Below, piece after piece: positions 20,364-33,013 of a DNA stretch of 64,000 bases. This DNA comes from Persicaria tinctoria (Eukaryota > Streptophyta > Magnoliopsida > Caryophyllales > Polygonaceae). Position 1 is the first letter of the stretch, and each line of letters starts with the position of its first letter. The position numbers and the translations under genes are program-made. The stretch spans positions 22,282,314 to 22,346,313 of the forward strand of contig JBANSL010000003.1 of NCBI GenBank assembly GCA_037127255.1, written 5' to 3'. The notes beneath the pieces were generated by a model. The model was not told the origin of the DNA. It did not search any database and worked only from the letters and a program-made list of their open reading frames with translations.

Positions 20364-20575
20364 GATGTTGAAGAATAAGAGAAATTGGGGAAAGAACAGG
20401 AGAACGAGTATGATGAAGTTATAGAGAGCTCATGTTCAAGGAGGACGGTCAAGAGTATGCTCAGGTCCTTCGTGTGCTCGAAAATGAACATTGCGAGATG
20501 CGCAAGGAGGCACAAGAAGGTTTGAATATAATTGTCGTTGACGAAATCATCCTCTTCAATCTTCAAGATTATCAG
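20364..20575 (+). pseudogene. eIF1A: eIF1A pseudogene fragment
   Basis: From 20364 the frames read LKNKRNWGKNRR (family PKNKGKGGKNRKR), then [20 protein letters not shown] (family [20 protein letters not shown]), and, after losing about 20 residues, IIVVDEIILFNLQDYQ (family VWIAAGDIILVGLRDYQ), ending at a possible GT donor at about 20577. eIF1A is the small factor that scans for the start codon with the 40S ribosome. The internal loss, a frameshift and an in-frame stop show it is not functional. Confidence 0.75.
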
Positions 20576-20579
20576 GTAT

Positions 20580-23560
20580 TCAATGCTTTTCTTTTTATAT
20601 TGAGAGATATGATATTAAGATTCATCCGTTTATAATGCCACATTTGATTTTGGTTTTTTTTAAATTCAATTTCATCATTTTCTAAATCTATTTTGATATT
20701 ACAATGGAATGGGGTGGATAATTTATTGGATTGACATGCGTAGTTTGAGATTTAAGTTGAGTGAACCATTTGATTTCGAGTGAACGGGTTCAGATTGCAA
20801 GCAAGGGCAAGAGCGGGATATCGCCATCGGGAATAATTTATGCGAATGGATGGTTTTGTGCTTCATAGTTAAGTAAGGGATGAATATGCAGTGTGAGCAA
20901 CAGATTAAATTGGAGATGGAGGGAAAGTGAGATGATTTGAAAGAGAGGAGATTGAGGGGTACGTTGCACGTCAACGGTATACAACGGTGTGGAGAGGTGT
21001 AGTGACGATGTGAAGAGCAAGTTTTTTTTTTCTCATAAGTGCCATGTTGGTTTTGAATTTGTTTAATGGTGCTTTGATTTTATGGAAAGAAAAGTTTTTC
21101 TCAGTATAACTTGTACCGGTGCAGGAATTTAATTCAAAGCTCTTTGATTTTAGGATAGCAAAGGCCTATTGAAGATTTAACACATGTTTCACAATCTGAA
21201 CTGATGAGGATGATGAATTTTTTTATTCAAATGAAAACTGTAATCGAAGCACAATAGGATAACAAGGATGAAGTCGAGAAGCCATGCATGAATGAGGACA
21301 ACATTGGTGTTCATCTTTCTCCTTATTTGAGTTATAATAAGGTTTATTTCTACGTCAATTTTAGCTTCCTTTTACTAAATTTTGTTGGTTCAGTTCAATT
21401 GTTCTAATTAAGGGTTTTTATTCATGTTCAATTTCATTAAGTTGATCAATTCTAGGGCCTTGGACATTTGTTTCTAGGGACGAACAGTCAACTGTCAAGG
21501 GGGATTTCAAAATTTTCATTTTTATCAAAGCTTTCATGTTTTAGATTTCAACATGCATTTTTATTATTCATGTTTTTTGACATTTATTTCAAGGCGATGC
21601 TTTGAGAGAAAATATTTGTAATGTGTGGCTCATGTGCATTCTGCTCGTGATCATGATAATTCTTTCTATGGTATTTATATAGCTTCGTATTGAGTTGGTG
21701 TTCATGCTTTGAGAGAAGATTTTTAATCCCTAATTTTATTTCAAAATTTTGATCATCGATAGCCTAATTCTTTATATGATATTTATAGCTTTTAATTGAG
21801 CTGGTGTTGTTTTCCTCTTTTATACTGAATAGTTTGACCTGCTCAACTGAAGACTACAAGTTATTTCTCAAGTTAATGTGTTTACAACATTAATTATTAA
21901 GTTAGGTTTTCAACTATATAAATCTATAACTTGTAAACAATTATGATTAATGATTAATATATCTCATGCTATATGTGTGACTATTTTTAAAAAATCATTT
22001 TAATGGTCATATAATGTGTAAATTATTTTCTTTCAACTTTCAAGGATGTAGAGCTTAAAAGGCTTATTTAATGATAAATGTAGACCTCTCACATGAGTTC
22101 AATAGTTGCAAATATAGATGTATTAATTATTGAAGTTGTACATGGTATATATCACTAATTTTTCGTTGATTTTGTTAAATCACAAGTTATAAATGTTCTT
22201 TATTTTATTTGAGCTTGTTACTTTTTGTATGGTATCCACAAACCAATCAGATATGCATCATGTTAAAATTTCTTGTTCTAAGTATAGATTTATTGCTAAT
22301 GTATAAATGCTATGAAATTCATGTTTTAAGTACTTATTTCCCCACTGTCTATATAGTTTTTGCCTGCAAGATAACTCTTTGATAGCCTTGTTCTGATGCC
22401 AACAGATTCTTTAGTTCATTTGATTATCAACTATTCCTTATTTCCTTTTTAGATTAGTTAGCTAGTGTGAAAGATGCAATATATATTGATGCATTAGCAA
22501 AAGGGAAATAAAATGTAATTTATAAACAAAGAAAAATATAAATTGTGAGTATGTATGGAAATTGAAGCTATGGATTGATGCTAGCTGTAACAAGATGGGG
22601 TGCCTAAGAAGATCTAGCTAGAAAACTAGAGAAAATGTTTACAAGGAAAAAAACACTAGAATCCCAAACCAAGAGAGGGTAATGAGTTTTTTTTTTTTTA
22701 AAAGTGAAATCAAGGTTACTGTATTTTTGTAGTAGCTAGGGAAGCTAACTGAAATCCAGTATGTGGAATTAAACTCCCGGGACACCAGGGTTGGGTATAT
22801 GGAACTAGCTAAACCCACCCTTTGAATGGATGAAGAGATTGGAAATGAAGGGGATAATTGGAGAAGGTGGTGCAGCTTCTTAAAGAAGAAATCAGAATGG
22901 ATTTGATTTCCTTCTCTCTCTGCTGATTAAGCTTTCAGCTCTGCCTTCCCAATACCTTAACCTGTCAAACAAATACTCCATCAATTCAACATATATATGC
23001 TTACTAATCAATTCAACATTTGATTATCAACTATTCCTTATTTGATTCTTTAGTAATATCATTACTAGGACTGGAGCTTAAACGCATTGATACTTGTGGC
23101 TACAGTGTGGGATTGGATTGGTGGTCTTTGTTGTTGATCAAATGGAATGACATGGACAACATTGTTCCTGCTGAGCTGACGAGCTTTGATGGTCTTAGCT
23201 TTGATGCCAACAGATTCTGGGTCCATTTGATCTGCATCTATGCCTTGATCTTCATTCAGTGTTCTGTGTAGTCATATTCTTTCAAATGGCTGACTTGGAA
23301 TAGTCAATACATGAGTAATTTACCACCTGTAGGTTGTAGCTACTTTCCAATATCAGCCTCTTTCTGCTAAAGTTGTGCCTTAAGACTGCATAAATTTTCT
23401 TCACTGTTTTTATATAACTTTTATATAGTTTATGACATCTCAGGCTTTTAGGCAATATATGTTCAGTATAAACATCTATTATTATACTTTGTTACGAATG
23501 TGAGCACTAACCACTCCTCACTTGCAATGCAGGACAAGATTACCCATTTCTCTTGTTTTG
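20580..23560. other. No gene identified
   Basis: AT-rich sequence with intron-like texture. One plus frame, 23020-23271 (83 residues, ending in a hydrophobic stretch FWVHLICIYALIFIQC), is a possible exon of a membrane protein but I cannot assign it. TTTGATTATCAACTATTCCTTATTT occurs at both 22419 and 23020, a 20-odd-base direct repeat. Confidence 0.4.
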
Positions 23561-23650
23561 AAATGAGCTATAGAAACAAAAGAACAAAAACTATTCACGA
23601 TCAAGTACTAGAGTCGGGGTCAGTTGGAGATGTCAGAGTGACAAGGAAAG

Positions 23651-24001
23651 ATGGAGGTGGATAATGAAGCTGCTTTAACAAGCTTGAAAATGGAAAATGA
23701 AGCTGGTTTAACAAGCCTGAAAATGGAAAACCAAGAGCTTCGAGCAAAGGTAGATCAATCTAACCAAATGATGCTACAAGCTCTAGATGCAACTCGTACC
23801 GGTAGAGTTAAAGAGTTTATGGAGGCTTCTACATTGGACGTGGCTGATTCTCAGGTTCTATTTATTTTCATAATGATTTGTTTTATATTTCCTAATCCAA
23901 TTTCGGTTCCTCCCATTTCTAACCTCTTTTGTTTTTTTTTTTTTTGTATGAAGGTCGCTTCTACTAGTGGTGATTCGGAGGAAAGCATGGATCAAATATG
24001 A
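23651..24001 (+). CDS. Unidentified fragment with a short coiled coil and one intron
   Basis: The frame starts MEVDNEAALTSLKMENEAG, repeats TSLKMEN twice in tandem, and continues into a Leu/Glu/Lys-rich coiled coil (LRAKVDQSNQMMLQAL). A likely intron runs from about 23855 (GTTCTATT) to 23952 (T-rich tract, ATGAAG), after which the coding resumes with ASTSGDSEESMD and stops. This layout resembles the C-terminal tail of plant transposase-associated proteins, but that is a guess; I do not recognise the gene. Confidence 0.3.
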   Translation: MEVDNEAALTSLKMENEAGLTSLKMENQELRAKVDQSNQMMLQALDATRTGRVKEFMEASTLDVADSQVLFIFIMICFIFPNPISVPPISNLFCFFFFCMKVASTSGDSEESMDQI

Positions 24002-24009
24002 CTAATATC

Positions 24010-25678
24010 CCTTGAAGAGGTATAAGTTCTACACCTCCTTTTATCACCTGTTCATTCAATCGATAGAGTAAAACAATAAATGAAGATCATGAACAGAGAA
24101 AATGGTTGCGTTTATCATTCATCTTGCCTTAGTAGTGTTGGCTGATCTTTCCTGCACTTTAAGTTCGTTATACAAATGATTTTTCTTTCTATCTTTTCTT
24201 TCTGATCTCTGACTAAACATCACACAGATGGTTGTAAACTGTGTTCACGTTCATGATATGTAGGCGGAGTTTTGCCCTTAGCATTTTTCAAGCCCTTATT
24301 TTTCAAGTCCAATTTTAGGTTCAGGAATGCATTTGGAGGCAAACTGTATACATATATATCATCTTATTTATATTGGCTGCTCTTTATATATACATGTGTA
24401 TATATATAGTTATACACTTTATATAAACTTATAAATATGTGTATAAAATCTTTGGGGGCTTAACTAAGTATGTAAAGTAGAAATCTCAGAGAGGTAGATG
24501 GGGGAGTTTTGGAGCAACAAGAACAGAACAAAGAGAAGGAATTGAAAATGAGGCCGGGCTGCAAAGAAATTAAAATCAGTCAGGTGAGATAATTAAAAGT
24601 ATTGTATGGAGAGGGATCAAATCGAGTGGTAATGCAGAAAACAAAGCTGTTGGGGAGGGTGGGACAAGGTATGGGAGAATGTGGGGATCAAGAGAGGTGG
24701 GTTACTTTGGAGAAGGAGATGAAGATTAAAATAAAACAAGAAGCTAGAGAGAGATAAAAATGTGCACAAAATCACAACTAGTGGGTGTACGTGGGGGTGT
24801 GGGGAGGGGAATGAAGCTTGAAGAAGCTATAGCTATAGCTTAGTTAAATCTAAGTAAGTGCATGGGAGAAAGAGGTGTGGGGGTTGAGTTTGTATTTAAA
24901 TAGGGGCCGGATGAGAATGGAATGGGAGGAGGTGGGTCAAAGAGAGATCCAGATTGAGAAGATATATGCCATACTGTCCATCCCTACTGTGTTTTCTCCA
25001 ACTTGGTTGAACACATTGTCCATGTTGGGATTTTCCTAGGTGCTACCATATGTACTGTATTCATATTTATTATTAAACTTTTTTCTTCTTTAAAATAATC
25101 TTTGTTTGAACAAGTATGCTACGAGTTAACCCTTTGACAAACGAGTCTAACCTCTTATATATTTTCTTCTTAACTACTCGAATTCAAGCATTACTTCATG
25201 TTTAGAAAAGAAGAGAAAATCAAACAGTACAAAAGAGGATATATAAAATCAAACAGTATTCTCCATATCTGTACAACACCCTCTTGACTGAATATATGCT
25301 TGCAGGATGACCATATCAACTATGAGAGTTCGTAGTGATGGTGAGAAAGGGAAACCCTGAAGTAACACAACAAAGAGGATATGCTATATCAACATTGCAA
25401 GCTGACCGTAAACAGCAATAGCCGTTCTTGATTGAACACAGATAGTGCAAGCCTTCACTACAAAGGAACTGACTTAATTTTAGGTAACTGATGATTAGCA
25501 AGTGTTAGTTTGTAAGGTTAGGAATCAATCTGGTGTTCTTGGTGTTTTTGGTAGAGGATAATTGATGCAGATTTTACCTCATTTATGAATGATGTTCTTG
25601 GTGTTTTTGGTTATCAATAAAATCAAACGAAAAATGTTGAATGAATAATTGTTTAAGTGTTGAAATCCATCAGCTTGC
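24010..25678. other. No gene identified
   Basis: AT-rich up to 24480, then a purine-rich stretch (24480-24960, GAGAGG/GGGGAG-rich) and AT-rich sequence again. No element ends or coding recognised. Confidence 0.4.
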
Positions 25679-26250
25679 TTTTTTTTTTTTTTTGGAAGCA
25701 AGATAAGAATTAGGAGGTCCGCCGCCGAGCCGGCTTCTTTCCTAGAGCATCCGAGCGGACGAGAACCCGAAGTTCTGGATCAGTGGCCAAGCTATCATCG
25801 GCAGGGATGCAGTACGCCAGACGGGCAATCCTGTCAGCAACTGCATTCGAGTCCCTGAAAACATGACGAATAGCAACATTAGAAATGAAATTCAGATGTA
25901 AAATAGTATCGGCCATCAGCAGCTCGATATTCCAAGGGCACGACCAGTCCCCCAGGAGAGCCTTAATGACGACCAGACAGTCACCCTCTATTAGGAGATT
26001 ATGAATACCCAGGTTTCTTGCCCTCGCAACACCCATATGAAGACCTAAAGCCTCAGCGAACACCGCCGAGGTGTTATTACAAGTGCCCGATCCGAGCGAG
26101 AAAACTTGGCCAAGGTGATCGCGAATGACGAAGCCATACGAACCAGACCCTGACGCACAGTGTGAGCCGTCGAAATTGAGTTTGTGATGGCCCTGTGGCG
26201 GCTTCACCCATGGTTGATCTTTGTGTTTTGTAGTTCTTGTTAAAGCGGGG
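25679..26250 (-). mobile_element. 5'-truncated LINE: RNase H domain and poly(A) tail
   Basis: On the minus strand the frame encodes an RNase H domain: KLNFDGSHCASGSGSYGFVI (catalytic D), AVFAEALGLHMGVARA (catalytic E), LLIEGDCLVVIKAL (catalytic D) and RDSNAVADRIARLA (catalytic D). After the stop, the element ends in a poly(A) tract (the T run at 25679-25694). The 5' end is cut at about 26250, next to CACTA subterminal repeats. This is the typical product of incomplete target-primed reverse transcription. No target duplication was identified. Confidence 0.85.
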
Positions 26251-26299
26251 ATGTTATTTCTGAGCTCTCTCTCTCCCCCCCTTTTTCTTTTCTTTTTTT

Positions 26300-26606
26300 T
26301 TTTTAGTTTGAAATGAGCCATTTTCGACACCTCAGTGCGTCGAAATTGGCAATGAGCCATTTTCGACACCTTAGTGCGTCGAAATTGGCATGCCAATTGC
26401 GACGCCCTAGGGTGTCGAAAATGACATGCCAATCTCGACGCTTTAAGGCGTCGAAATGGGTCCCGACGTAATTTCGCGTCGAAATTGGCATATTGCCATT
26501 CGTGACCGACGCTTTATTAAAGCGTCGAAATTGATTTTTTTCGACGCTACAAAGCGTCGAGAATGGTCTTTAAAAGCGTCGCAAATGGTCTGTTTTTCCT
26601 GTAGTG
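26300..26606. repeat. CACTA right terminus and subterminal repeats
   Basis: Reading inward from 26606 on the minus strand: CACTACAGGAAAAACAGACC, then about a dozen GCGTCGAAA/TTTCGACGC units in both orientations, then an A-rich tract. It is the same family as 580-722 and 7955-8091. Bases outside the end (26607-26609) are TAT, which do not match the AAG before 580, so it may end a different copy. Confidence 0.8.
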
Positions 26607-26609
26607 TAT

Positions 26610-27415
26610 CCTTTACTTAATCATATACGAGAATGAAGATAAGTTTGGCAATTGGCATGACATTTCGATATCTTATGATAAAATCATAAAAGTCTGGCCA
26701 TGTTGGTTATTAAAGAATATTGCAGATTAAATGTACTGCATTTGTTAGTTTGTTAGATGAAATTGGAAAATTATACTGTATTGTTATACAATACAAATAA
26801 GATATTAATTTTAACATCCCAAACCACATTAATTAATTTTAATTTAATTTATAAATTGTTTACAAAATGCTGGTGACTCATTTTATTACTAATGTCAAAG
26901 ACCTTCAAAATGAGCTAATAACTAGGTCAAATCGAGTTTAAGACTTTAAGTTGGCTATATTCTATTAGTAAAATGAAAATTTTTGGTCAAATATAAATTT
27001 AGAATATCTAATTAAGCAAATATCCATATTAAAATGGTAATTAATTAAATGTTCATATATTTTAAATTTGTTGATTATTAATATTTTAAAGAAAAAATAC
27101 ACTAATAAATACTTTTAAAATTTTAGCTAGGTTTCAAATTCGTGCCCGTACAAATATTTATTTTTTGAACCAAAGTGTCTATGACAACATTTTTGTGGAG
27201 ACTATATACACAACAAATTATCATCCTTTTGGACGTTGTACAATGTTAAATCGACTAGACGTTGTTGAGTAGAAAAGTTGTCGATATTACTTGATGACTA
27301 GTGAATGATTGGGTCGGGACGGACAACAACGTCGTATTGAACGTTGCTAATATGAGTAAGATCGGACCTAATATTTTATCGAAAACAATTTTTTTTGAGA
27401 AAATTTCCAAATTTT
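26610..27415. other. No gene identified
   Basis: AT-rich DNA with no long frame, no element ends and no gene similarity that I can see. Confidence 0.5.
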
Positions 27416-28356
27416 CGACTATATTAAGGGAGTGCCCAACAAGTGTGCTAAATTAGGGTTTTGTCCATCTAAAATTTTAGAGAATTTTACAGGAAACCAC
27501 CCCTTATTTATGAGGGTTTTCATTTAACCACCAATTATACAAAAGCTTTAAGGAAACCACCCCTTATCTAATTCCGTCAACAGATAACCACCCCTACCTC
27601 TATTTCATCCAAATTGATGTTAAAAATTATAGAAAGACCAAAATGCCCTTTTTAAGTCTCCATCTTCAACTTTGTCTTGCTGCTACACGATCGACAACGG
27701 CTCTCCCGTCGACAAAGTTGCAGAAGGTTCGATGATCAGGAGGATTCAGAGAGGGGAGAAGGGATTCGATAATGTAAAGCGATCACGAGTCGTAGAAGGT
27801 TCTCCCTTCACAAGGTTAGCAATCGATCCTATTCCTCTATCTATGCGTTGAGACGTTAAAAATTAGTTTTTTTTTTTAAAATCCCAAAACCTGATTTTGG
27901 TTTGATTTTGGTGCGGTTTGGGTCGAAATGGCATTGTATATATTTCCTAATGTTGAATCTATCAGATTTTGGTGAGATTTTGTGTTCCATGTTCTTTGGG
28001 GCGATTTTGTGCGATTTTTGGGGCGATTTTGGGTGGCTGCGTTCTTTATTTGATTTGGGTGCTTCCTTATTTGATTTTCTGGGTTCTATCTTCTTTGATC
28101 AAAATGACACCTTCATTTTTCCTTTTGGTTCAGAAATGGCATCTTCATGACAGATTTGGTTGTTAGGGTCCTGCGAATTCGGGTTTAGGGCTCTGTCAAT
28201 TTGTGTTTCAGCAAATTTATTGAGTTTTGTTTGTTTTTGTAATTATGTTTGTAATATAGAAAGGGACACAAGCTATGGATTCATCTCAGGAAGGTGCTAG
28301 AACAGGGAGCAAACCAATACAGAGGTCCCAAGCTATGTTTGTAATATGATCCTTCT

Positions 28357-28608
28357 TTGTGCAACACAGCAACTGAATTTATTCCGTTGATGAGGGATGA
28401 GTTAGAACGGCTGATGAATGTGTTCGAGATAAAAGAGACCGTGGTCACAACGTATGAGAATGAAATTAGAAGGCTTAGAGAAGAAGTGGTAATACTTGGG
28501 AGCGTGGTTGCTCATGACGAAGACAATTCGATCGACATCTCAAATGGTGGGCGTACTAATGGTGCAAGGCTCATGAAGGTTATTTGTGTTATCGGGTTCT
28601 TTATTTAG
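28357..28608 (+). CDS. Unidentified short coiled-coil frame inside the MULE
   Basis: An 83-residue frame with a Glu/Arg/Leu-rich heptad-like stretch (LERLMNVFEIKETVV...NEIRRLREEVVILGS). An upstream frame near 28275 (MDSSQEGARTGSK) might be a separate exon. I do not recognise the family; it may be a captured host exon or chance. Its location within a non-autonomous MULE makes capture plausible. Confidence 0.25.
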   Translation: MCNTATEFIPLMRDELERLMNVFEIKETVVTTYENEIRRLREEVVILGSVVAHDEDNSIDISNGGRTNGARLMKVICVIGFFI

Positions 28609-28823
28609 ATGACTTTGTTTTGTACAAAGTATATGGCGTAACTAGAGAATGGGATTGCCCCGAATTTATCAGGATGTTAGCTTTAGTGTTCTTCTTTGTA
28701 TGAAACTTAGTTGTATGTTTTCTAGATCTACCAATATGTATTAGACAGAACAAGTGTTCTTCTTTGAATTAAAATGCAATCTTATTTGCTTCTCAGCATT
28801 ATGTCTGAGCACTCTTTGATAGG

Positions 28824-29377
28824 TGTTGAGAGAATGAGAGATGTGAAGAGACCAAAAGAGTCCCACATCGACAATATGAACAAAGAAGCCTTAGTATATA
28901 ACCTAGTGGGTTACTCCTCCTATTGCCAATTGGTTTTAGGATGGAACCCCGCTTGACTTATGTGCTAGGCTATTAGCGCAAGGGCGCACGTGTGCACACG
29001 ACCCCCGATCCCGAGTCCCAACATATTTCAGTATGGTATCAGAGCGAAAAAGCCAAAACGGTCCTACTCTCGATCATGGGCTAGCTAAAAAGAGAATGAG
29101 ATGCTAGACCCGATGTCCAAGTGACAACTAGAGGCGAAAAACGACCCTAGTTGCACTTGCGGGGGCGTGTTGAGAGAATGAGAGATGTGAAGAGACCAAA
29201 AGAGTCCCACATCGACAATATGAACAAAGAAGCGTTAGTATATAACCTAGTGGGTTACTCCTCCTATTGCCAATTGGTTTTATGATGGAACCCCGCTTGG
29301 CTTATGTGCTAGGCTATTAGCGCAAGGGCACACATGTGCACACGACCCCCGATCCCGAGTCCCAACAGATTTCAGTA
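28824..29377 (+). mobile_element. Complete TRIM (terminal-repeat retrotransposon in miniature)
   Basis: Two 210-bp direct repeats, 28824-29033 and 29168-29377, begin TGTTGAGAGAATGAGAG and carry the GTCCCACATCGACAA motif common in TRIM LTRs; they differ at only a few bases. The 134-bp middle starts with the primer-binding site TGGTATCAGAGC (29034-29045, initiator tRNA-Met) directly after the first LTR, and ends with the polypurine tract GCGGGGGCG. Target duplication ATAGG is at 28819-28823 and 29378-29382. There is no coding capacity, so mobility needs enzymes from another element. Confidence 0.95.
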
Positions 29378-31806
29378 ATAGGTGCTAAAGTCACCACAGT
29401 TAATCCTGAAACTTGGTCCTCTTGTAAAAGCAAATGCTGCTGGGATGTTCGGATAACAGAGAAGTGGTTAGAAGCTTGAATAGTTAGTTTCTGAGCTCCT
29501 AAAAAATACATTCATGAGTGTGTATCATCCATGATTTGCATTCAAGAGTGTTTAATACTTGATCATAACATACACTCAAGAGTGTGTACCATCCATCTAC
29601 TAGAGCACAACAAAAGAATGGTGCAATAAGTACCTAGCTTCATGCACCAACAAAAATACATTGAGCAAGTAATTTCTATTCGACTAGGAGTGTTTGGGCG
29701 GCAAAAATTTTAGCCAAAATATACAAAACATTCAGCCACACATCTAGCATCCAACGTGTTTGATCTCTACGGTTTCCACGAAGCTCGAGTAGTTGTGTTT
29801 GTCTTCGGGAGCCCAACGAACTTTTCCAATTGAGTCCTAGAGGAGAGCACATCTTTCTTAGGTGGAGTTGTGGGAATATATGTACCCTACAAAGGATATT
29901 CAAGTCAATAACTGATGTTTTGATTGTAAGCAAATAAAACCGGGATATTTTGATTGAGTTATAATAGGTAAAGATAGCCGCCAAAAACCCACGTTTACCT
30001 GAAATAAAGGTGCAATTTGATAAACCCACAAAGGTAAAGCTCATCATCTTCATGTTCCTTACTACTATTGCATTCCATGATTTGTTTCTACTGTTAAAAA
30101 AAGAAGATGAAGTGTGTTTGTCTTGGGTTTCCACAAAGGATATTCAATCTTGCCAATGCAATATACTAGTCCATCTCTTTGAACCTTCACTGCCTAGTCA
30201 TCAAAGCAATTCCTATCTAATTTAAACATCTTTTTTTTCCTCCTAGCTGCGGCATGCGTGTAAATAAGAATCATCTACACTACTGTAAAATGCCTGATTT
30301 TTTCCTCCTAGCTGCCTAGTCATCAAATTCCTATCTTTTTTTTTCCTCCTAGACGCGGCATGTGTGAGTATGACTGGTTTTAACCTTATGCAATCCCTTT
30401 TTCCTCCTAGCTACTATAAAATGGCTGATTTTGCCTCTTAGCAGTACAACCATCATTCACAACACATAGTTTGAATTCAAAACAAGAAAAATCAATAAGT
30501 ATGGCTTACTTGTGTGTGAATGATTAGTAATCGATACTGGTGTGCCCAACTCTTTCAGGTTGAGATTGTGCAAGATAAGGAGCCATGGTTGGATTACTTG
30601 AGCCCTATTTACGAATAATGTCAACACAAAGAACATAGAAGATATATACAATGCCATAGAACACAAAATCTGTCATAATTTTCGACCCAATGAAAATCTG
30701 TCATACAAAATCTCCCTAAATTGCACCAAAAAATCGTACCAAAATCTGTCATGATTTTCGACCCAATCAAACAACATAGAACACAAAATCGCACCAAAAT
30801 CCAACATATTCAACACTAGGACAACTATACAATGCAATTTCGATCGATATTGCACCAAAATCGCACCCAAATCTCACCAAAATCGAACGAAAATCAGGAT
30901 TTGAGATTTTTTTTTAAAACCCTAATTTTTAACATCTCAACACATAGATAGAGAGATAGGATCGAGTAAACCTTTTGATTGGAGAACCTTGTGTTGATCC
31001 GTCTTCGAATCCCTCTCTACTCCTCCTTTGGTTCACCTAATGATCGACTCTCCCATTATTGATAGTACGTAGGGAGCAATGAGTTGAAGATGGAGAGTTA
31101 AAAAAGGGCATTTTGGTCTTTTCACAATTTTTAACATCAAATTTGACGGAATAGAGGTAGGGGTGGTTCTCTGTTGACGGAATTAGATAAGGGGTGGTTT
31201 TCTGAAAGCTTTTGTATAAGAGGTGGTTAAATGAAAACCCCAATAAATAAGGGGTGGTTTTCTGTAAAATTTCCAAAATTTTATGGACAAAATTGCCCTC
31301 CTAAACCGAAAACGATGCCGCCATCCCATCTAGTCGATGGAATCGGCTCCTGCTCTCCTCCATTCTCCTCTCATTCTCCTCCTCCAGTACTTTCTTCTTC
31401 TCCAATCTCCCTCAATCGTGTTTTCAATCAAGCAACGTTTTCGATCTTTCTATGGCTTGGATATGGAAGTTGTGCTCTCTCGATCTGTCGATCTCCGCCG
31501 GCATCGCCTTGCAGCAGTTTCCTTCGGAGACGCTTTTGATTTCGGCTTTACAGCAGTTGCCTTCGGCTTCGCAGCGGTCTCCGATTTCTTCTTCTCCGAC
31601 GGAAGCTTTTAGGATGACTTGACCTTCACCGGCTTCCCGGAGGCAACAAACCTCCTGAGGCAACCGAGCAACATCTTCCTGAAATCCTCCCGCAGGTTAT
31701 GATACTCCTCCTCATTGAAATTCTGGATTGGGAACTGGCTCAAACTGTTCGCCACCTCCAGCTCCAGATCTAGCCAAGCCGCTACCACAAATATTGCTGC
31801 TGCAGC

Positions 31807-33013
31807 TGACGGAGGTAAAACCTATCGTTGAATACCGCCAAAGAAAACTCAAACCTATAGCAAGTGTAGCGATAAGGAAGAGGTCGATCCACAGGGAAAA
31901 TTATAACTCAAGTATGACTTAAGTGTCAATCAAAGTAACCAAAGAGGGGGGTTTGAGTGTGAAAGTTTCGCCTTTTATCAAAGAAAAGTAAAGACAGCAA
32001 AACAAACGAATTTGGTTTTTAGACAATTTGGAGAAGCAATTCTACCTACAATTTTCCACTTTATTGGATTGAAGCGATCCTTGTAACTTCGTCTCGTCCT
32101 CTTAAGTTTCCTATGAATGCCCTTGTCCCGACCTAATATAGTTACTAGTCCAACCAGTCCTAGCAACCCTTATCAATCAAACAGTCCCTAAAGAAGGATT
32201 TAACCCAACTGATAGCTTTAAGTTCAGAGATTAGCCAAGGTATTTGCAGTCCCTAAAAAGGGATTTAACAACACATTCAACTTCCTACTCATTCAATTAG
32301 TTCAACCAGCCCTAAAGGAACAAGTTTGCCACTTAGGTTAAGGTTCACAACCAGGAATCTACAAAACCTTAGCGATTGAATTGATCTAACAAGTTGGCCA
32401 GACAAGATAGAACAAAACAATAACAATCAAGCACAAAGAAGTTGAAACATTCAAATATAGGAAACAAGGAACGAGAATTAGAAACTCACAATCAATCCGA
32501 ATAAAGCTTCAAATTGCAGGCAAAAGAGATGAGTTTAGTTCCTCATGGAAGAAATCGCTCAAAATCTCTAAAGTGTCTAATGGTAGAATGAATAGAATAG
32601 AAGTAAGTGAAAAATAACTAAAAATGGCCTTAAATATCATCCAAGGTCGGCCACAAAACAACTAAGAATAAAACTAGGGTTTTTATTAAAGAAAACGCTG
32701 CGTCTAAACGCTGTCGGCATATGCCGCGACCGCTGCATCCCTTTCAACGATTTTTCTTGTCTTCTCCGAGAGTAGCTCTAAGTGATTTGCTCTTTTCTTC
32801 TTTGCTTCTCTCCGATGTCTCTTATACTCCTCTTCGAGATACTGCATCTCCCACATGTGTTCCGATTCGATCTGCAAGATAAACACAAATTTACGCAGAA
32901 TCTGAACTCTTCGAGAATAATCATAAGATGCAATTTAGCAACAAAGAACGAAATAAATGCAACCTATCTAAGCTAAAAATGCCTATAATGCCTATCTAAG
33001 ATATGCATTATCA
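31807..33013 (-). repeat. Athila 3' LTR (left)
   Basis: 1207 bp, TGACGGAGGTAAAACC...GCATTATCA. Compared with the right LTR it lacks about 164 bp of GCGGCCGC-rich sequence near 32720; the junction is at a GCTGCAT motif that recurs in the longer copy, so a slip or recombination between short repeats explains it. Confidence 0.95.

Larger units (their letters stand above)
27480..31274. mobile_element. MULE with long inverted repeats and 9-bp target duplication
   Basis: Left GAGAATTTTACAGGAAACCA and right (inward, minus) GGAAATTTTACAGAAAACCA open inverted repeats that are close to 90 per cent identical over the first 200 bp and remain recognisable, with indels, to about 28060 and 30670. The flanks are AAAATTTTA at 27471-27479 and 31275-31283. 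The long arms and 9-bp duplication are diagnostic of Mutator-like elements. No MURA transposase was seen; the interior has an unassigned frame (28357-28608), a TRIM (28824-29377), and repeated TTTTTTCCTCCTAGCTGC units at 30232-30410. It is non-autonomous. Confidence 0.88.

Noticed and set aside
8092..26250. LINE at 8092-12040 and the RNase H fragment at 25679-26250 as one element split by insertions
   Set aside because: Both are on the minus strand, but the RNase H part would have to lie below 8092, not above 12040. They are better seen as two insertions.
580..26606. One giant 26-kb CACTA element between the two outward termini
   Set aside because: The bases outside the ends differ (AAG and TAT), the termini differ beyond the first bases, and a third subterminal array at 7955-8091 gives a simpler, shorter element.
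28824..29377. Cassandra-type TRIM with 5S rRNA in its LTRs
   Set aside because: No 5S rRNA-like internal promoter sequence was found in the LTRs.
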